Shown here in pieces: positions 54,427 through 63,032 of a stretch of DNA of 64,000 nt (positions are counted from its first letter, which is position 1; every line of letters begins with the position of its first letter). Under the pieces are notes generated by a model that saw nothing but the letters and a program-made list of their open reading frames with translations, was not told the origin of the DNA and did not search any database. Source of the stretch: an uncultured Gammaproteobacteria bacterium (GTDB lineage: Bacteria; Pseudomonadota; Gammaproteobacteria; Pseudomonadales; Azotimanducaceae); contig CAJXAC010000002.1 of assembly GCA_913050035.1 (NCBI GenBank), positions 1 to 64,000 of the forward strand, written 5' to 3'. The position numbers were made by a program, and so were the translations under genes.

Positions 54427-55727
54427 GGTGCCCCGGCGTGAAGGTAATCTATAGCTAATTGGGTCATGGCCTGCACTGCTGGCGCGAACGCAGCTTCATC
54501 GACATAGAAAAACGGCGAGTGATTAGGAATCGCTTGGGCAGCGCTCAGTTCTGGTGGCCGTCCACCGATAAAGAAGAAAAATCCGGGCACCTGCTCTTGA
54601 TAAAAAGAAAAGTCCTCCGCTCCAGTCACGCGGGGTGATTCAAAAACTGACTGCTCGCCATATATCCGCTCTAGCGTCGGCACCATCTGTCGGGTCAACA
54701 ACGGATCGTTAAACGTAACCGGCACTCCGGGGTCAATCTCCACCGTGGCAACTGCCCCCATTCCTGTCGCAGTTTGCTCAGCGATGGCGCGGATCTTTTT
54801 GTGAATAGAACTGCGCACCCCGGCATCAAATGTACGAATCGTGCCACTCAGTGTGGCCGTTTCTGGGACGATATTGTTACGCACACCAGCGGTAAAGGAG
54901 CCTACAGTAACCACGGCTGGGTGCTGGGTGATATCAATCTGCCTACTGACGATGGTTTGTAAGCTGTTAATGATCTGTGCGCCTACCACAATAGGATCAA
55001 CGCCGGCCCAAGGACGCGCGCCGTGGGTTTGCTTGCCTTGTATCTGAACATCAAAACGCTGGGCACTGGCCATAAAACCAAGGGATCGATAACTTGCTGT
55101 GCCGACCTCACCGCCTTGGGAGATATGTAAACCCATGACCGCGTCGACATCAGGGTTTTTCAATACGCCCTCAGCGATCATGAGTTTCGCACCACCCTCC
55201 TCACCCTTGGGAGCACCTTCTTCAGCCGGTTGGAAGATAAATTTCACCGTACCTGGAAGCCGGTCACGCATACCAGCAAGAATTTCTGCTGCACCCATGA
55301 GAATGGCCATGTGGGTGTCATGGCCACACGCATGCATAACACCCACCTCGCGCCCTTCGTATTCACTGCGCTGAATCGAGGCATAGGGCAGGCCAGTCCT
55401 TTCGACCACAGGTAAACCGTCCATATCTGCTCGGAGCGCTACTACGGGTCCGGGTAAGCCGCCTTTCAGCAGGCCAACTACGCCAGTCTTAGCCACCCCA
55501 GTTGTAACCTCCATACCCAGATCACGTAGATGTTCGGCAATAACCTTGGCGGTGCGAAACTCTCTATTCGACAGTTCAGCATGCTCATGGAAATCTCGAC
55601 GCCAACTGATAACGTCGTCAATCACGGCATCAACTTCGCGCTTAATCTCTGTATTCGCAATAGCAGTTGCGCTTGAGAGTGAAAGCCAGGCCGCTATCAC
55701 AGCAACCATTAAGCCAAGGAATTTCAT
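54423..55727 (-). CDS. M20-family amidohydrolase, exported
   Basis: The protein begins with a signal peptide (MKFLGLMVAVIAAWLSLSSATAIA, cleavage near ANT), then an M20D metallopeptidase/amidohydrolase: WRRDFHEHAELSNREF, ALRADMDGLPV, HACGHDTHMAILMGAAEIL, FQPAEEG and GAEDFSFYQ supply the di-metal ligands. Relatives hydrolyse N-acyl amino acids, hippurate or IAA conjugates. The ATG at 55727 with GGAG spacing is preferred over a GTG at 55733. An exported version suggests periplasmic scavenging of acylated amino acids. Confidence 0.9.
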   Translation of the reverse strand: MKFLGLMVAVIAAWLSLSSATAIANTEIKREVDAVIDDVISWRRDFHEHAELSNREFRTAKVIAEHLRDLGMEVTTGVAKTGVVGLLKGGLPGPVVALRADMDGLPVVERTGLPYASIQRSEYEGREVGVMHACGHDTHMAILMGAAEILAGMRDRLPGTVKFIFQPAEEGAPKGEEGGAKLMIAEGVLKNPDVDAVMGLHISQGGEVGTASYRSLGFMASAQRFDVQIQGKQTHGARPWAGVDPIVVGAQIINSLQTIVSRQIDITQHPAVVTVGSFTAGVRNNIVPETATLSGTIRTFDAGVRSSIHKKIRAIAEQTATGMGAVATVEIDPGVPVTFNDPLLTRQMVPTLERIYGEQSVFESPRVTGAEDFSFYQEQVPGFFFFIGGRPPELSAAQAIPNHSPFFYVDEAAFAPAVQAMTQLAIDYLHAGAP

Positions 55728-56028
55728 AGCCACACTCCGTAAATGATCTCTGGGCCTTCAGTTTTAAACTGCACCACTCCGCACCCGCTTGATTAGTTAA
55801 CTTTTGATAAACATATAACGCCGACGGGATTATGGATCTTTAATCCCAGATAACCCGATCACTGCGAAGCGTCGGCTTTGCAATCGACGGAAAAGCTAAA
55901 ATATGAAGGTAAATCTCGTAGGTTCGCAGTCGTGTGCTAGAGCTTAGCACCAGCGCGGGCGCTTCCCCTAGATCAAATTGAATAGTCAACTTTTTGCTAA
56001 CTTTAGTAGCTGGAGGGGCTTTGAGCCT
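55728..56028. other. Noncoding gap with inverted repeats
   Basis: This ~300-bp gap lies between the amidohydrolase gene start and the stop of the next minus-strand gene. No convincing ORF or RNA gene is seen. It contains inverted repeats GGGATT/AATCCC (55826-55831 and 55842-55847) and GTGCTA/TAGCAC (55934-55939 and 55945-55950). The latter has operator-like spacing. The promoter of the amidohydrolase gene should lie in the left part. Confidence 0.5.
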
Positions 56029-56346
56029 TTAACTTCCTTGATAGCCCAGCCGTTGCTGCATCTCGGCTTCAAACTCGGGGAAGTAACGCGCTATGTCCGG
56101 AAGGTCAAAGGTCTTGAGTATCGCCGTATTCGGTTCGCGCTCCAGGAGAAACTGAAACGCATTCAACAATACCCATTCATGGGTCGTAGTCGCGCCACAT
56201 AATTTGCGGTAATAGGCCTGAGACATATGTACGCGATGCACGGTCTCGTCGGTAATGTTGATCTCACCACGCTGTAACTCGCTGCTTACCCGCTGCCCGA
56301 CCACCACTTCATAGACATCTGCCTCAACCATATTCACACTGATCAT
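56029..56346 (-). CDS. Hypothetical protein, 105 residues
   Basis: The likely start is the ATG at 56346, preceded by GAGAGG; the open frame beyond it overlaps the divergent thioesterase gene and looks fortuitous. The product is soluble and mixed alpha/beta with many Glu residues, no signal peptide and no motif I recognise (for example VYEVVVGQRVSSELQRGEI, DLPDIARYFPEFEAEMQQRL). It is divergent from the thioesterase gene with 36 bp between them. Confidence 0.55.
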   Translation of the reverse strand: MISVNMVEADVYEVVVGQRVSSELQRGEINITDETVHRVHMSQAYYRKLCGATTTHEWVLLNAFQFLLEREPNTAILKTFDLPDIARYFPEFEAEMQQRLGYQGS

Positions 56347-56382
56347 GGTGTCTAACCTCTCCAACGCTCGCGAGCCAAAACT

Positions 56383-56838
56383 ATGACCGAACTCCACGAC
56401 CTTTGTACAGATTTGCAGGCCATCTGGTACCAACAAATTCCACTGTCCAAAGCCATGGACATGCGCATTGTGGACTTTGCTGATAATACGCTGACTTGCT
56501 GCGCCAGTTTGGCACCTAACGTTAATGTACATGGCACCGCTTTCGCCGGCAGTCTATATGCCGTTCAGGCTCTAACCGGCTGGGGCATGATGCATTTACA
56601 GCTGCAGTTGCACGAGCTTGATGCATCCATTGTTATTGCCAACGGCCAGATTGATTACGCTAAACCCGTGGCCGAGGAAATTGTCGTGAGTTGTTCTTTT
56701 GCCGGCCAAGAGGCGGCAATGGACAATCTGCAAAAATCCGGCAAAGGGCGTTTTCAACTCACTAGCAAAGTGCAGCTCAGTGACGGCTCGAGCGCTGGAA
56801 GTTTCTCCGGCCTTTACGCGGTGCGCCTTAACCGATGA
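56383..56838 (+). CDS. YiiD-type thioesterase-domain protein
   Basis: The 151-residue protein matches the C-terminal domain of YiiD, a hot-dog-fold thioesterase family. PLSKAMDMRIVDFADNTLTCCASLAPNVNVHGTAFAGSLYAVQALTGWGMMHL contains the conserved N-x-H-x-T-x-F-A-G-S signature, and IANGQIDYAKPVAEEI follows. The N-terminal GNAT domain of YiiD is absent. Substrate unknown. Its 3' end overlaps the convergent ferric-reductase-like gene by 25 bp. Confidence 0.85.
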   Translation: MTELHDLCTDLQAIWYQQIPLSKAMDMRIVDFADNTLTCCASLAPNVNVHGTAFAGSLYAVQALTGWGMMHLQLQLHELDASIVIANGQIDYAKPVAEEIVVSCSFAGQEAAMDNLQKSGKGRFQLTSKVQLSDGSSAGSFSGLYAVRLNR

Positions 56839-57431
56839 CGTAGTGCAACCACCACTCTGAGCATGAACGCCAGCACCCCCGCTGCGGTCAAAGCGACATA
56901 GGTCGGATCGCCAGCAGTCAGAGCAATGCCGATAAAAGCTTGCATGAAGACCAACCACAGATAGTGCATACCGAATCGATGCAGCCGCGACCACCAGCGC
57001 CCTAAACGTTGCTGCGCAGCTCGATTACTAGTCAAGGCCATGACCCAAATACATAGGTAGGCAAAGCCACCAAAGATCGCTGTAACGGCTTCCAGCACGG
57101 CTTCGGTTAGCGCAAATAACGCGACAATGTAGGCAAAGTGCACTGTATGCACGAGTGCGGCCGTGAGACCAAGGTAACGCCGGTTTACCATCAACCATCG
57201 CCCTCTGCCCGTGAGCTTGTGCCATGGACGTGCAACATACGCCAGTAGCAACGCGATAAACGCAAGTCGCGCACTGACACGTAAGGCATAACCCAGTTCA
57301 TCAGCTTGGCTGCCGTCCGGACCTAGCCACAACGGGACCATCGTCAGTATCCCGCTGGTGAAGACAATCCACCAACCGTTGAATATGGCTAGATTACCCG
57401 TCTCTGTTGCTTGTGCTGGCCTCAGCCCCAT
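56814..57431 (-). CDS. Ferric-reductase-like transmembrane protein (MsrQ-like)
   Basis: A 205-residue membrane protein with about six hydrophobic helices. ALVHTVHFAYIVALF and RLHRFGMHYLWLVFMQAFIG supply paired His residues at the positions of heme b ligands in MsrQ/YedZ and ferric-reductase domains. LGRWWSRLHRFGMHYLW is close to the MsrQ motif. No MsrP-type molybdoenzyme gene is adjacent, so the electron partner is unknown. It overlaps the TonB-like gene upstream by 38 bp. Confidence 0.8.
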   Translation of the reverse strand: MGLRPAQATETGNLAIFNGWWIVFTSGILTMVPLWLGPDGSQADELGYALRVSARLAFIALLLAYVARPWHKLTGRGRWLMVNRRYLGLTAALVHTVHFAYIVALFALTEAVLEAVTAIFGGFAYLCIWVMALTSNRAAQQRLGRWWSRLHRFGMHYLWLVFMQAFIGIALTAGDPTYVALTAAGVLAFMLRVVVALRHRLRRTA

Positions 57432-57774
57432 CTTTCTCGTCCGCAGATAATTTAAAGATCAGCGTGCTGACTTGCCCTTCCGCTAGGACCGGCGTGCCGC
57501 TACGCTGCATGGGCAAAAATTGCCAATCGCGCACAGCCGCTATAGCCGCATTATCAAATACACCCGCCGGTTCGGAATTGATCACACGCACGTTATCTAC
57601 ATTACCGCTAGCCGTTACGTCGTAGGCAAGAGTAACGAAACCCTCAAGGCGCTGAACCCGCGCAGATTGCGGATAAACCGGACCTTCGGCCACAAACAGC
57701 ATAGGCGGGCGGTTGGGTGTTGCACAGCCAAATAGACCGAACCACAACAGGAAAGGCCCTAAACACTTATGCAC
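57394..57774 (-). CDS. Lipoprotein with a stand-alone TonB C-terminal domain
   Basis: The N-terminus MHKCLGPFLLWFGLFGCATP is a lipoprotein signal with lipobox LFGC. The remaining ~105 residues match the TonB C-terminal domain: PVYPQSARVQRLEGFVTLAYDVTASGNVDNVRVINSEPAGVFDNAAIAAVRDWQF. The proline-rich spacer and membrane helix of a true TonB are missing, so classical energy transfer from ExbBD is unlikely. It starts immediately after the PhyH stop codon and overlaps the next gene by 38 bp. Confidence 0.82.
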   Translation of the reverse strand: MHKCLGPFLLWFGLFGCATPNRPPMLFVAEGPVYPQSARVQRLEGFVTLAYDVTASGNVDNVRVINSEPAGVFDNAAIAAVRDWQFLPMQRSGTPVLAEGQVSTLIFKLSADEKDGAEASTSNRDG

Positions 57775-58560
57775 CTAGGTCACCAAAAATTGCCGCTGTG
57801 GATCATTTGCTGGTTGCGGTGCACCACCACGAGGATGAATCATCGCGCCATCCGGCGCATATTGCAGAATATAGGTCTTACGGATGCCTTGGGTGAGATT
57901 CGGGCCTGTACGGTGGGGTGTCAGGCTTGAGAAAACCGCCACCGAACCCGCTTTCACCTCCAGTGGCAGGGCATCTTGTGGATGCTCGGCCAAACACTGA
58001 AACCCAATGGAGGTCCAGTCATGATGCAGTGTGCCGTTGATGTGCTGACCAGGTGCTATCCATGGACAGCCGTTGTCTATTGTCGCGTCGGTAAGTGCGA
58101 TCCAACATGTCAAATACTGCTGCGGCTGCACATAGTTGTAGCCATTATCTTGGTGCCATGGAAAATCTTCTCGCGTGCCTGGTCGCTTATATACCAACTG
58201 ATCCCAGTACAAACGCACCTCAGGGCCGATCAGATCTTGCACCAGATCGCGCATCACCGGATGCTGCGCAAAACGACGGGCTTGCTCTGAAACCATTACC
58301 GCGTGCGCCCGAAAAACGATTTCATCGGGTCGAGCGATGGTCGGCTGATTCGGATCTATGTCCTGTAAATCCGCATTACTCTGCGCCTCCAGAGGGTCTA
58401 GCTCTGCCAACAAATCCGCAACCTCTGTCGGTGAGAATGCATCTGGCAACACAAAGCCACCGATTTCAGCGTAGGCGTCCGCCTGCTCTTGAGTTAAATA
58501 ACGCAGCGGTCCAGGCGCTCTCTGCCAAGAAAATTCTTGGTTTAATGGATGCAACTTCAT
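57775..58560 (-). CDS. Phytanoyl-CoA dioxygenase (PhyH) family protein
   Basis: A 2-oxoglutarate/Fe(II) oxygenase of 261 residues. The iron ligands are visible as H136-x-D138 in FPWHQDNGYNY and H216 in SSLTPHRTGPN, with Arg227 placed to bind 2-oxoglutarate. The family hydroxylates diverse substrates including phytanoyl-CoA, ectoine and secondary metabolites; the substrate here is not evident. The gene abuts the TonB-like lipoprotein gene. Confidence 0.88.
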   Translation of the reverse strand: MKLHPLNQEFSWQRAPGPLRYLTQEQADAYAEIGGFVLPDAFSPTEVADLLAELDPLEAQSNADLQDIDPNQPTIARPDEIVFRAHAVMVSEQARRFAQHPVMRDLVQDLIGPEVRLYWDQLVYKRPGTREDFPWHQDNGYNYVQPQQYLTCWIALTDATIDNGCPWIAPGQHINGTLHHDWTSIGFQCLAEHPQDALPLEVKAGSVAVFSSLTPHRTGPNLTQGIRKTYILQYAPDGAMIHPRGGAPQPANDPQRQFLVT

Positions 58561-58586
58561 GTTTTAAGCATGACACTAGGGCGGCA

Positions 58587-58592
58587 TATAAT
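58587..58592 (+). promoter_or_regulatory. -10 box for DUF2970 gene
   Basis: A consensus TATAAT lies 34 bp upstream of the ATG at 58627 and downstream of the divergent PhyH start. No strong -35 box is visible at the right distance. This is probably the promoter of the small membrane-protein gene. Confidence 0.4.
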
Positions 58593-58626
58593 CCAACAAC
58601 GACAGGAAAACGACTGGCGCTGCAAC

Positions 58627-58878
58627 ATGGACGAATCAGACCAATCTTCAAGCCAGGAACCTGAGCAGGAAAACGAAAAGTTACCGCCGCTAACTTTTTT
58701 ACAAATGCTCGGTAGCACTTTTTCTGCAGCATTCGGCGTGCAATCCCAGCGCAACCGCGAGCGCGACTTCAGCCGCGGCAAAGCGGGGCACTTTATCCTG
58801 ATGGGTATCGGTTTTACTGCCGCCTTCGTGATAACTATCGTGCTGGTCGTAAAACTGGTTTTAGCGCAGCTGACCTGA
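58627..58878 (+). CDS. DUF2970 family small membrane protein
   Basis: The 83-residue product has an acidic N-terminus, then LTFLQMLGSTFSAAFGVQSQRNRERDFSRGKAGHFILMGIGFTAAFVITIVLVV, matching the DUF2970 family (SvlaAafGVqs-type core followed by one membrane helix). Function is unknown; the family is widespread in gammaproteobacteria. The ATG at 58627 is chosen from the family start, although the frame is open from 58549. It overlaps the convergent kinase gene by 18 bp. Confidence 0.82.
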   Translation: MDESDQSSSQEPEQENEKLPPLTFLQMLGSTFSAAFGVQSQRNRERDFSRGKAGHFILMGIGFTAAFVITIVLVVKLVLAQLT

Positions 58879-59928
58879 CTTAACATGTTCGGATAGTTGC
58901 GCTAGCGCACATTCAAACAGCTGCGCCCGCAGCCCATTAAATTGCTGCAGCAGGGTAAATTGCTCAGCCGCTCGGTGCAGATTTTCACCGCGCTGGGAAA
59001 CTCGAAAATACTCGTCACCACGCAGGTGGTCGATTAGGAACCGCACGCCAAGAGTGAATGCGATATACGCAGGTGCGATGCTCATTTGTTGAGCTGTTAT
59101 TTGGGCCGTTTGCCCGAAAATTCCACGACCGCAACTGAAACCTTTTACACAGGCTTGGAATAGCTCTAGTTCCACGCTGCCATGACTAAACGCGACCGAG
59201 CGTACTAGGTCGCCAAAGTCCCAAGCCCAATGCCCGGGACCCACGGTATCTAAATCTATCACCGCTAGCGCCTGATCTTTATCGTCGTGAAATAGCACAT
59301 TATTTATTTTACAGTCGCCATGAATGAACCCGCGCGACGGACCAAGTGCCGTAACCAAATCCAGATTAGCCTCAATAACTGCGGCTAGATCGGCCGGTAC
59401 TACGTCAGTTGAGCTTGCTTGCACGCACCGTCGATAACTTTCTATATAGCCGGACAATTCCAAAAAGCCGGGAATAGGCGGTCGCCAAGAGTGCGGTTGA
59501 AAGCCGGCTAAACTGCGCTGAAACGAACCAAACGCATGGGCCGCAGACTCCACTTGCTGCAAATTTTTAAACGGATCTAGTACGCGGCTACGCTCTATAT
59601 ATCGCCAAGCGCGCCAAGTTTGGTGACCGACCGAATGTAAAATACTCCCAAGCCTAGTAGGCAGAGCATCGGCAACAACAAAGGCGTTTGTGTATTCACG
59701 ATCCCCAGCAAGATGCTGAAGCAGCACAGGCATTTGCTGAGCCATCTGCTGCACATCTGCAAATACTGTTTGATTCACCAACTGCAATACGAACCGTTCG
59801 TCGGTTTTTGCTACTTGGGCTAAAAAGGTCTGATGTATATGGCCATCACCCAGGGGGCTGATCTCCGTCTCACCCCACCAGGCCGAAGCTGCTTGCGCTG
59901 CCAGTTTAGTGCCCGCCTTTAAACTCAC
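58861..59928 (-). CDS. N-acetylhexosamine kinase-like phosphotransferase
   Basis: The 355-residue protein has the aminoglycoside-phosphotransferase fold and resembles N-acetylhexosamine 1-kinases (NahK): FVLQLVNQTVFADV, then the catalytic GFIHGDCKINNVLFHDD and AVIDLDTVGPGHWAWDFGDLVRS, close to the HxDxKxNN and VIDLDT motifs of that group. It overlaps the upstream GH20 hexosaminidase gene by 4 bp, so GlcNAc or GalNAc released by that enzyme is the likely substrate. This is the second sugar kinase of the fold in the window after AmgK. Confidence 0.83.
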   Translation of the reverse strand: MSLKAGTKLAAQAASAWWGETEISPLGDGHIHQTFLAQVAKTDERFVLQLVNQTVFADVQQMAQQMPVLLQHLAGDREYTNAFVVADALPTRLGSILHSVGHQTWRAWRYIERSRVLDPFKNLQQVESAAHAFGSFQRSLAGFQPHSWRPPIPGFLELSGYIESYRRCVQASSTDVVPADLAAVIEANLDLVTALGPSRGFIHGDCKINNVLFHDDKDQALAVIDLDTVGPGHWAWDFGDLVRSVAFSHGSVELELFQACVKGFSCGRGIFGQTAQITAQQMSIAPAYIAFTLGVRFLIDHLRGDEYFRVSQRGENLHRAAEQFTLLQQFNGLRAQLFECALAQLSEHVKSGQLR

Positions 59929-61874
59929 TGCGCTTCCGTCAACCAGTTGATCAAATGCGGAATCAGCGCTGGTATGTACTCACCGTGGGGCTGATAACGT
60001 TCTTCAAGCACCGATATCACTTGATCTTTGGCTCGCCGACCTGCCGTCGCATCCTGGGTTAGTTGCAGTGCGTCCCAGGTCGCCGTTAACGCAGTTACCA
60101 CATCTTCATCAATCCCCGACCACGACTGCGCGAGGGCACGGTCACATTTTTCCGTTAGCTCTTGCAGGTTCGCCTCACGCACTAAGTTTCTGGCACTTAA
60201 GCTTTCCGGTGCCAAATAATCTACTACTCGATTAAGCGGCGTGTGCACTTGATACGGTCTGGCCTGGGGCATTTCGCTCCCTTGTAACCGAGCTTGCATG
60301 GCTTGAGTTCCCAGTAACCGGCTGTACCACTTGGTCGGCTCGAGCCAACGCACAACTTCAATTTGAAGAGCGCTTAAACCCAGGTCCTGCAGACACTGGC
60401 TTTGGTGCGCGTCCCATGATAATTCTGGAAATTCCAGCAGCGTCGACAACCTTCGATAAAAATCTACCGAGTCACGGCAATCTGCTGACGACCACAACCT
60501 CTCGGCTATGGCAGGAAGACGACCCCACAATCGCATGGGCAGCGTTGGGCCATCTACGAGTTCGGCCCACAAACACGCCTCGCCTCCGAGCACCTTGGCC
60601 GCTGGTTCATGGTCAAGCTCAATCGCGCCAGCGCGCCATTGATGGGTCCAGCTGAGGGCTGGGGCAATATGCCGAAGACGCCGATCCTCAGCCAACGCAT
60701 TCTCCATAGCCAGCCAGCTTTGCTGAGGCGCTTGTGGATCGAACTGATAATGAATGTCTGCAGGGAAGTGCAGATCTAAGTAATAGGGGGCTGAAACAAT
60801 ACACGATCGTGCTACCGCTAACGCTCGATCGCGGGTCGTGGCACCACGCCAATTCTGTACCACGCACTCAGGCATCTGCTCATGCAACACTTCATCCCAA
60901 CCGATAATCTGCTTATCCAGTGATGCCAGTATTTGCTGTACGCAGTGGAGGAAGTAATTCTGTAACCCGCGCTCATCCTCTAAACCATGCTCAACGATAA
61001 ACGCCTGCACCGCCTCCGAGCGCTGCCACCACTTTGGATTAACCTCGTCACCTCCAACGTGAACATATTGATCTGGGAACACTTCTGCGATTTCTGCGAA
61101 CAGACTGGCTAAGGCGGCATATACCTCTTCGCGAGTGGGGTCCAAACAACCAGGATGAACGCCAAAACGCTGGCTGGGATATGCCTTCTCACTGCCCCAT
61201 TGCGGATAGGCCAATAACCAATGCGTCACATGTCCAGGAACATCCAACTCTGGAATCAATCGAATACCGCGATCAGCCGCATACGCCACTAACTCGGCAA
61301 GCTGCTCCATGGTGTAGTGCTCATCACTCACCAGCTTCGGCCATATCCGACTGCCAAAACGAAACCCCTGGTCGTCAGACAAATGCAGATGCAGCACATT
61401 GAGCTTTAACAGCTGCAGGCCATCCACCACCTGATACAACTGGGCCAGCGGAATGAAATGCCTTGTTACATCCAACATGCAGCCGCGCCAGGAAAATCGC
61501 GGGCTGTCATTGATATGTAAACCATTAGGCAACCCGCTAGTCGACGTCAGCTGTCGAAGGGTGGTTATACCGTGCAAAGCACCCCAGGTAGTGTTGGCTT
61601 TGAGCAAGACCTGTTCAGACGCGACACGCAATTCATAGTGCTCGTCCATATCAAATTGGGGCGCGTTGACGACATCGCTATCATCAATCTGAATCGCAAC
61701 CGAACCGCACTGCAGCCCGCCTAGGATACGTGCAGCGTAAGCCTCAACGCGCGCATCAGCATCGCCAACCCAGCTAATCTTAGTCGCAACCCGAGGCAGC
61801 ACCGGAGCGCCCCGCCCGACCACTTCACGAGGCTTGGGCAACAAGTTTTCAGTTGTTTCTTCAGCGCTACTCAT
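59925..61874 (-). CDS. Beta-N-acetylhexosaminidase, GH20
   Basis: The 649-residue enzyme removes terminal GlcNAc or GalNAc from oligosaccharides by substrate-assisted catalysis. It has an N-terminal GH20b-like domain (LKANTTWGALHGITTLRQL), then the TIM barrel with DVTRHFIPL, LHLHLSDDQGFRF, PELDVPGHV and the catalytic Asp276-Glu277 in VHVGGDEVNPKWW. No signal peptide is present, so it probably acts in the cytoplasm on imported disaccharides. A C-terminal helical extension of about 120 residues follows the barrel. Confidence 0.93.
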   Translation of the reverse strand: MSSAEETTENLLPKPREVVGRGAPVLPRVATKISWVGDADARVEAYAARILGGLQCGSVAIQIDDSDVVNAPQFDMDEHYELRVASEQVLLKANTTWGALHGITTLRQLTSTSGLPNGLHINDSPRFSWRGCMLDVTRHFIPLAQLYQVVDGLQLLKLNVLHLHLSDDQGFRFGSRIWPKLVSDEHYTMEQLAELVAYAADRGIRLIPELDVPGHVTHWLLAYPQWGSEKAYPSQRFGVHPGCLDPTREEVYAALASLFAEIAEVFPDQYVHVGGDEVNPKWWQRSEAVQAFIVEHGLEDERGLQNYFLHCVQQILASLDKQIIGWDEVLHEQMPECVVQNWRGATTRDRALAVARSCIVSAPYYLDLHFPADIHYQFDPQAPQQSWLAMENALAEDRRLRHIAPALSWTHQWRAGAIELDHEPAAKVLGGEACLWAELVDGPTLPMRLWGRLPAIAERLWSSADCRDSVDFYRRLSTLLEFPELSWDAHQSQCLQDLGLSALQIEVVRWLEPTKWYSRLLGTQAMQARLQGSEMPQARPYQVHTPLNRVVDYLAPESLSARNLVREANLQELTEKCDRALAQSWSGIDEDVVTALTATWDALQLTQDATAGRRAKDQVISVLEERYQPHGEYIPALIPHLINWLTEAQ

Positions 61875-62046
61875 ATTACGACTCGAGCGAATACCGAACT
61901 TTGAAATTTAACTTATCCAGAGTAAGTAGAGTAGTTAGTTTGCGAATCGAGACTTGTGGCTACCCTTCCGATTGGGAGTTTCGTGCATCGCCGTGGTCAC
62001 GTAATATGCGCACCGCGCGCCTAACTTAAGATCAGGAACCAAAACT

Positions 62047-62634
62047 TTGGACATCAAACAACGCATGCAAGCAGTGCTACGCGCTGAAGCAGACGCTATT
62101 CGTGGCATCAATATCAGCAACGATTTCATAACCACGGTGGAGGTCATGCTGAACTGTAAAGGCAAAATTTTAACCACCGGCATAGGTAAGGCGGGCCACA
62201 TTGCGAAAAAATTCGCGGCAACCCTATGCTCAACCGCAACGCCTGCTGACTTTATTCACCCTGCCGAGGCCGCCCATGGCGACTTGGGCTTGGTTGGCGT
62301 AAATGACGTGATGATTGCATTCTCAACGAGCGGCAAGAGTCGCGAAGTCATTGAAATTCTTGAGATGTCGCGGCATCTGGGCGTCACCACTATTATCGGC
62401 GTTACATCGCACCCAGATTCCGAACTCCGCGACTACTCAGATCTGGTCTTGGACATGGGTATTATCACCGAACCCTGCCCGCTGGGCCTTACGCCAAGCG
62501 CGTCCATGGCTGTGATGTTGGCAATCAGTGATGCCATAGCGTTGGCATTGATGGAGCAGAAAGGCGTGACCCGAGAAGACTATGGCCTACGTCATCACGG
62601 CGGCTACTTGGGAACGGCTGCGAGAAAAAACTAG
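62047..62634 (+). CDS. KdsD/GutQ-type sugar isomerase, SIS domain only
   Basis: The 195 residues align with the SIS domain of arabinose-5-phosphate isomerase: ILTTGIGKAGHIAKKFAATLCSTATPADFIHPAEAAHGDLGLV, STSGKSREVIEIL, ITEPCPLGLTPSASMAVMLAISDAIALALM. KdsD makes A5P for Kdo of lipopolysaccharide. The two C-terminal CBS domains of E. coli KdsD (328 residues) are absent, as in short A5P isomerases. The start is a TTG at 62047 behind an AGGAA site. It stands apart from the usual lpt/kds operon, so another sugar-phosphate substrate is possible. Confidence 0.85.
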   Translation: MDIKQRMQAVLRAEADAIRGINISNDFITTVEVMLNCKGKILTTGIGKAGHIAKKFAATLCSTATPADFIHPAEAAHGDLGLVGVNDVMIAFSTSGKSREVIEILEMSRHLGVTTIIGVTSHPDSELRDYSDLVLDMGIITEPCPLGLTPSASMAVMLAISDAIALALMEQKGVTREDYGLRHHGGYLGTAARKN

Positions 62635-62645
62635 CCGTCGCGCCT

Positions 62646-63032
62646 TTATTCCGGAAAAAACTCCAGCGTGAATCCGCCGGTTGGCACAGCCGTAAATCCT
62701 AGTACGCGGAAAAACTTCTCGGACTCTCTATGTCTGGTCCTCAATCCACGGCCACTCTTGCTTTCAGCGACCCCCATGGCATGGCCGGCCATCCAGCGCC
62801 CAACGCCCTGCCGACGAAATTCCGGCAACACGCTAATCCAATTCAGATCAAAGTAGCCTTGTCGCTCAATCGGGCTGAGTAAGGCATAACCTGCAACGAT
62901 TTGTTCGTTGATTCTAGCGATTCGCAGCAGGTCCGCTTCGTTTCCATATGCCTTGTGCAGCTCAGCCAAAACTTTGGGTAGGTCCGCCTCATCCGCTCGA
63001 AACATTTCTATTTGCCGGTGATTTATCGCCAT
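62646..63032 (-). CDS. GNAT-family N-acetyltransferase
   Basis: A 128-residue GNAT-fold protein. NWISVLPEFRRQGVGRWMAGHAMG contains the acetyl-CoA-binding (R/Q)xxGx(G/A) motif, and the C-terminal SEKFFRVLGFTAVPTGGFTLEFFPE is a typical end of the fold. The substrate is unknown. It overlaps the upstream gene by 10 bp. Confidence 0.85.
   Translation of the reverse strand: MAINHRQIEMFRADEADLPKVLAELHKAYGNEADLLRIARINEQIVAGYALLSPIERQGYFDLNWISVLPEFRRQGVGRWMAGHAMGVAESKSGRGLRTRHRESEKFFRVLGFTAVPTGGFTLEFFPE

Noticed and set aside
55902..55949. Tiny 15-codon ORF in the gap after the amidohydrolase gene
   Set aside because: No supporting ribosome site or conservation evidence.
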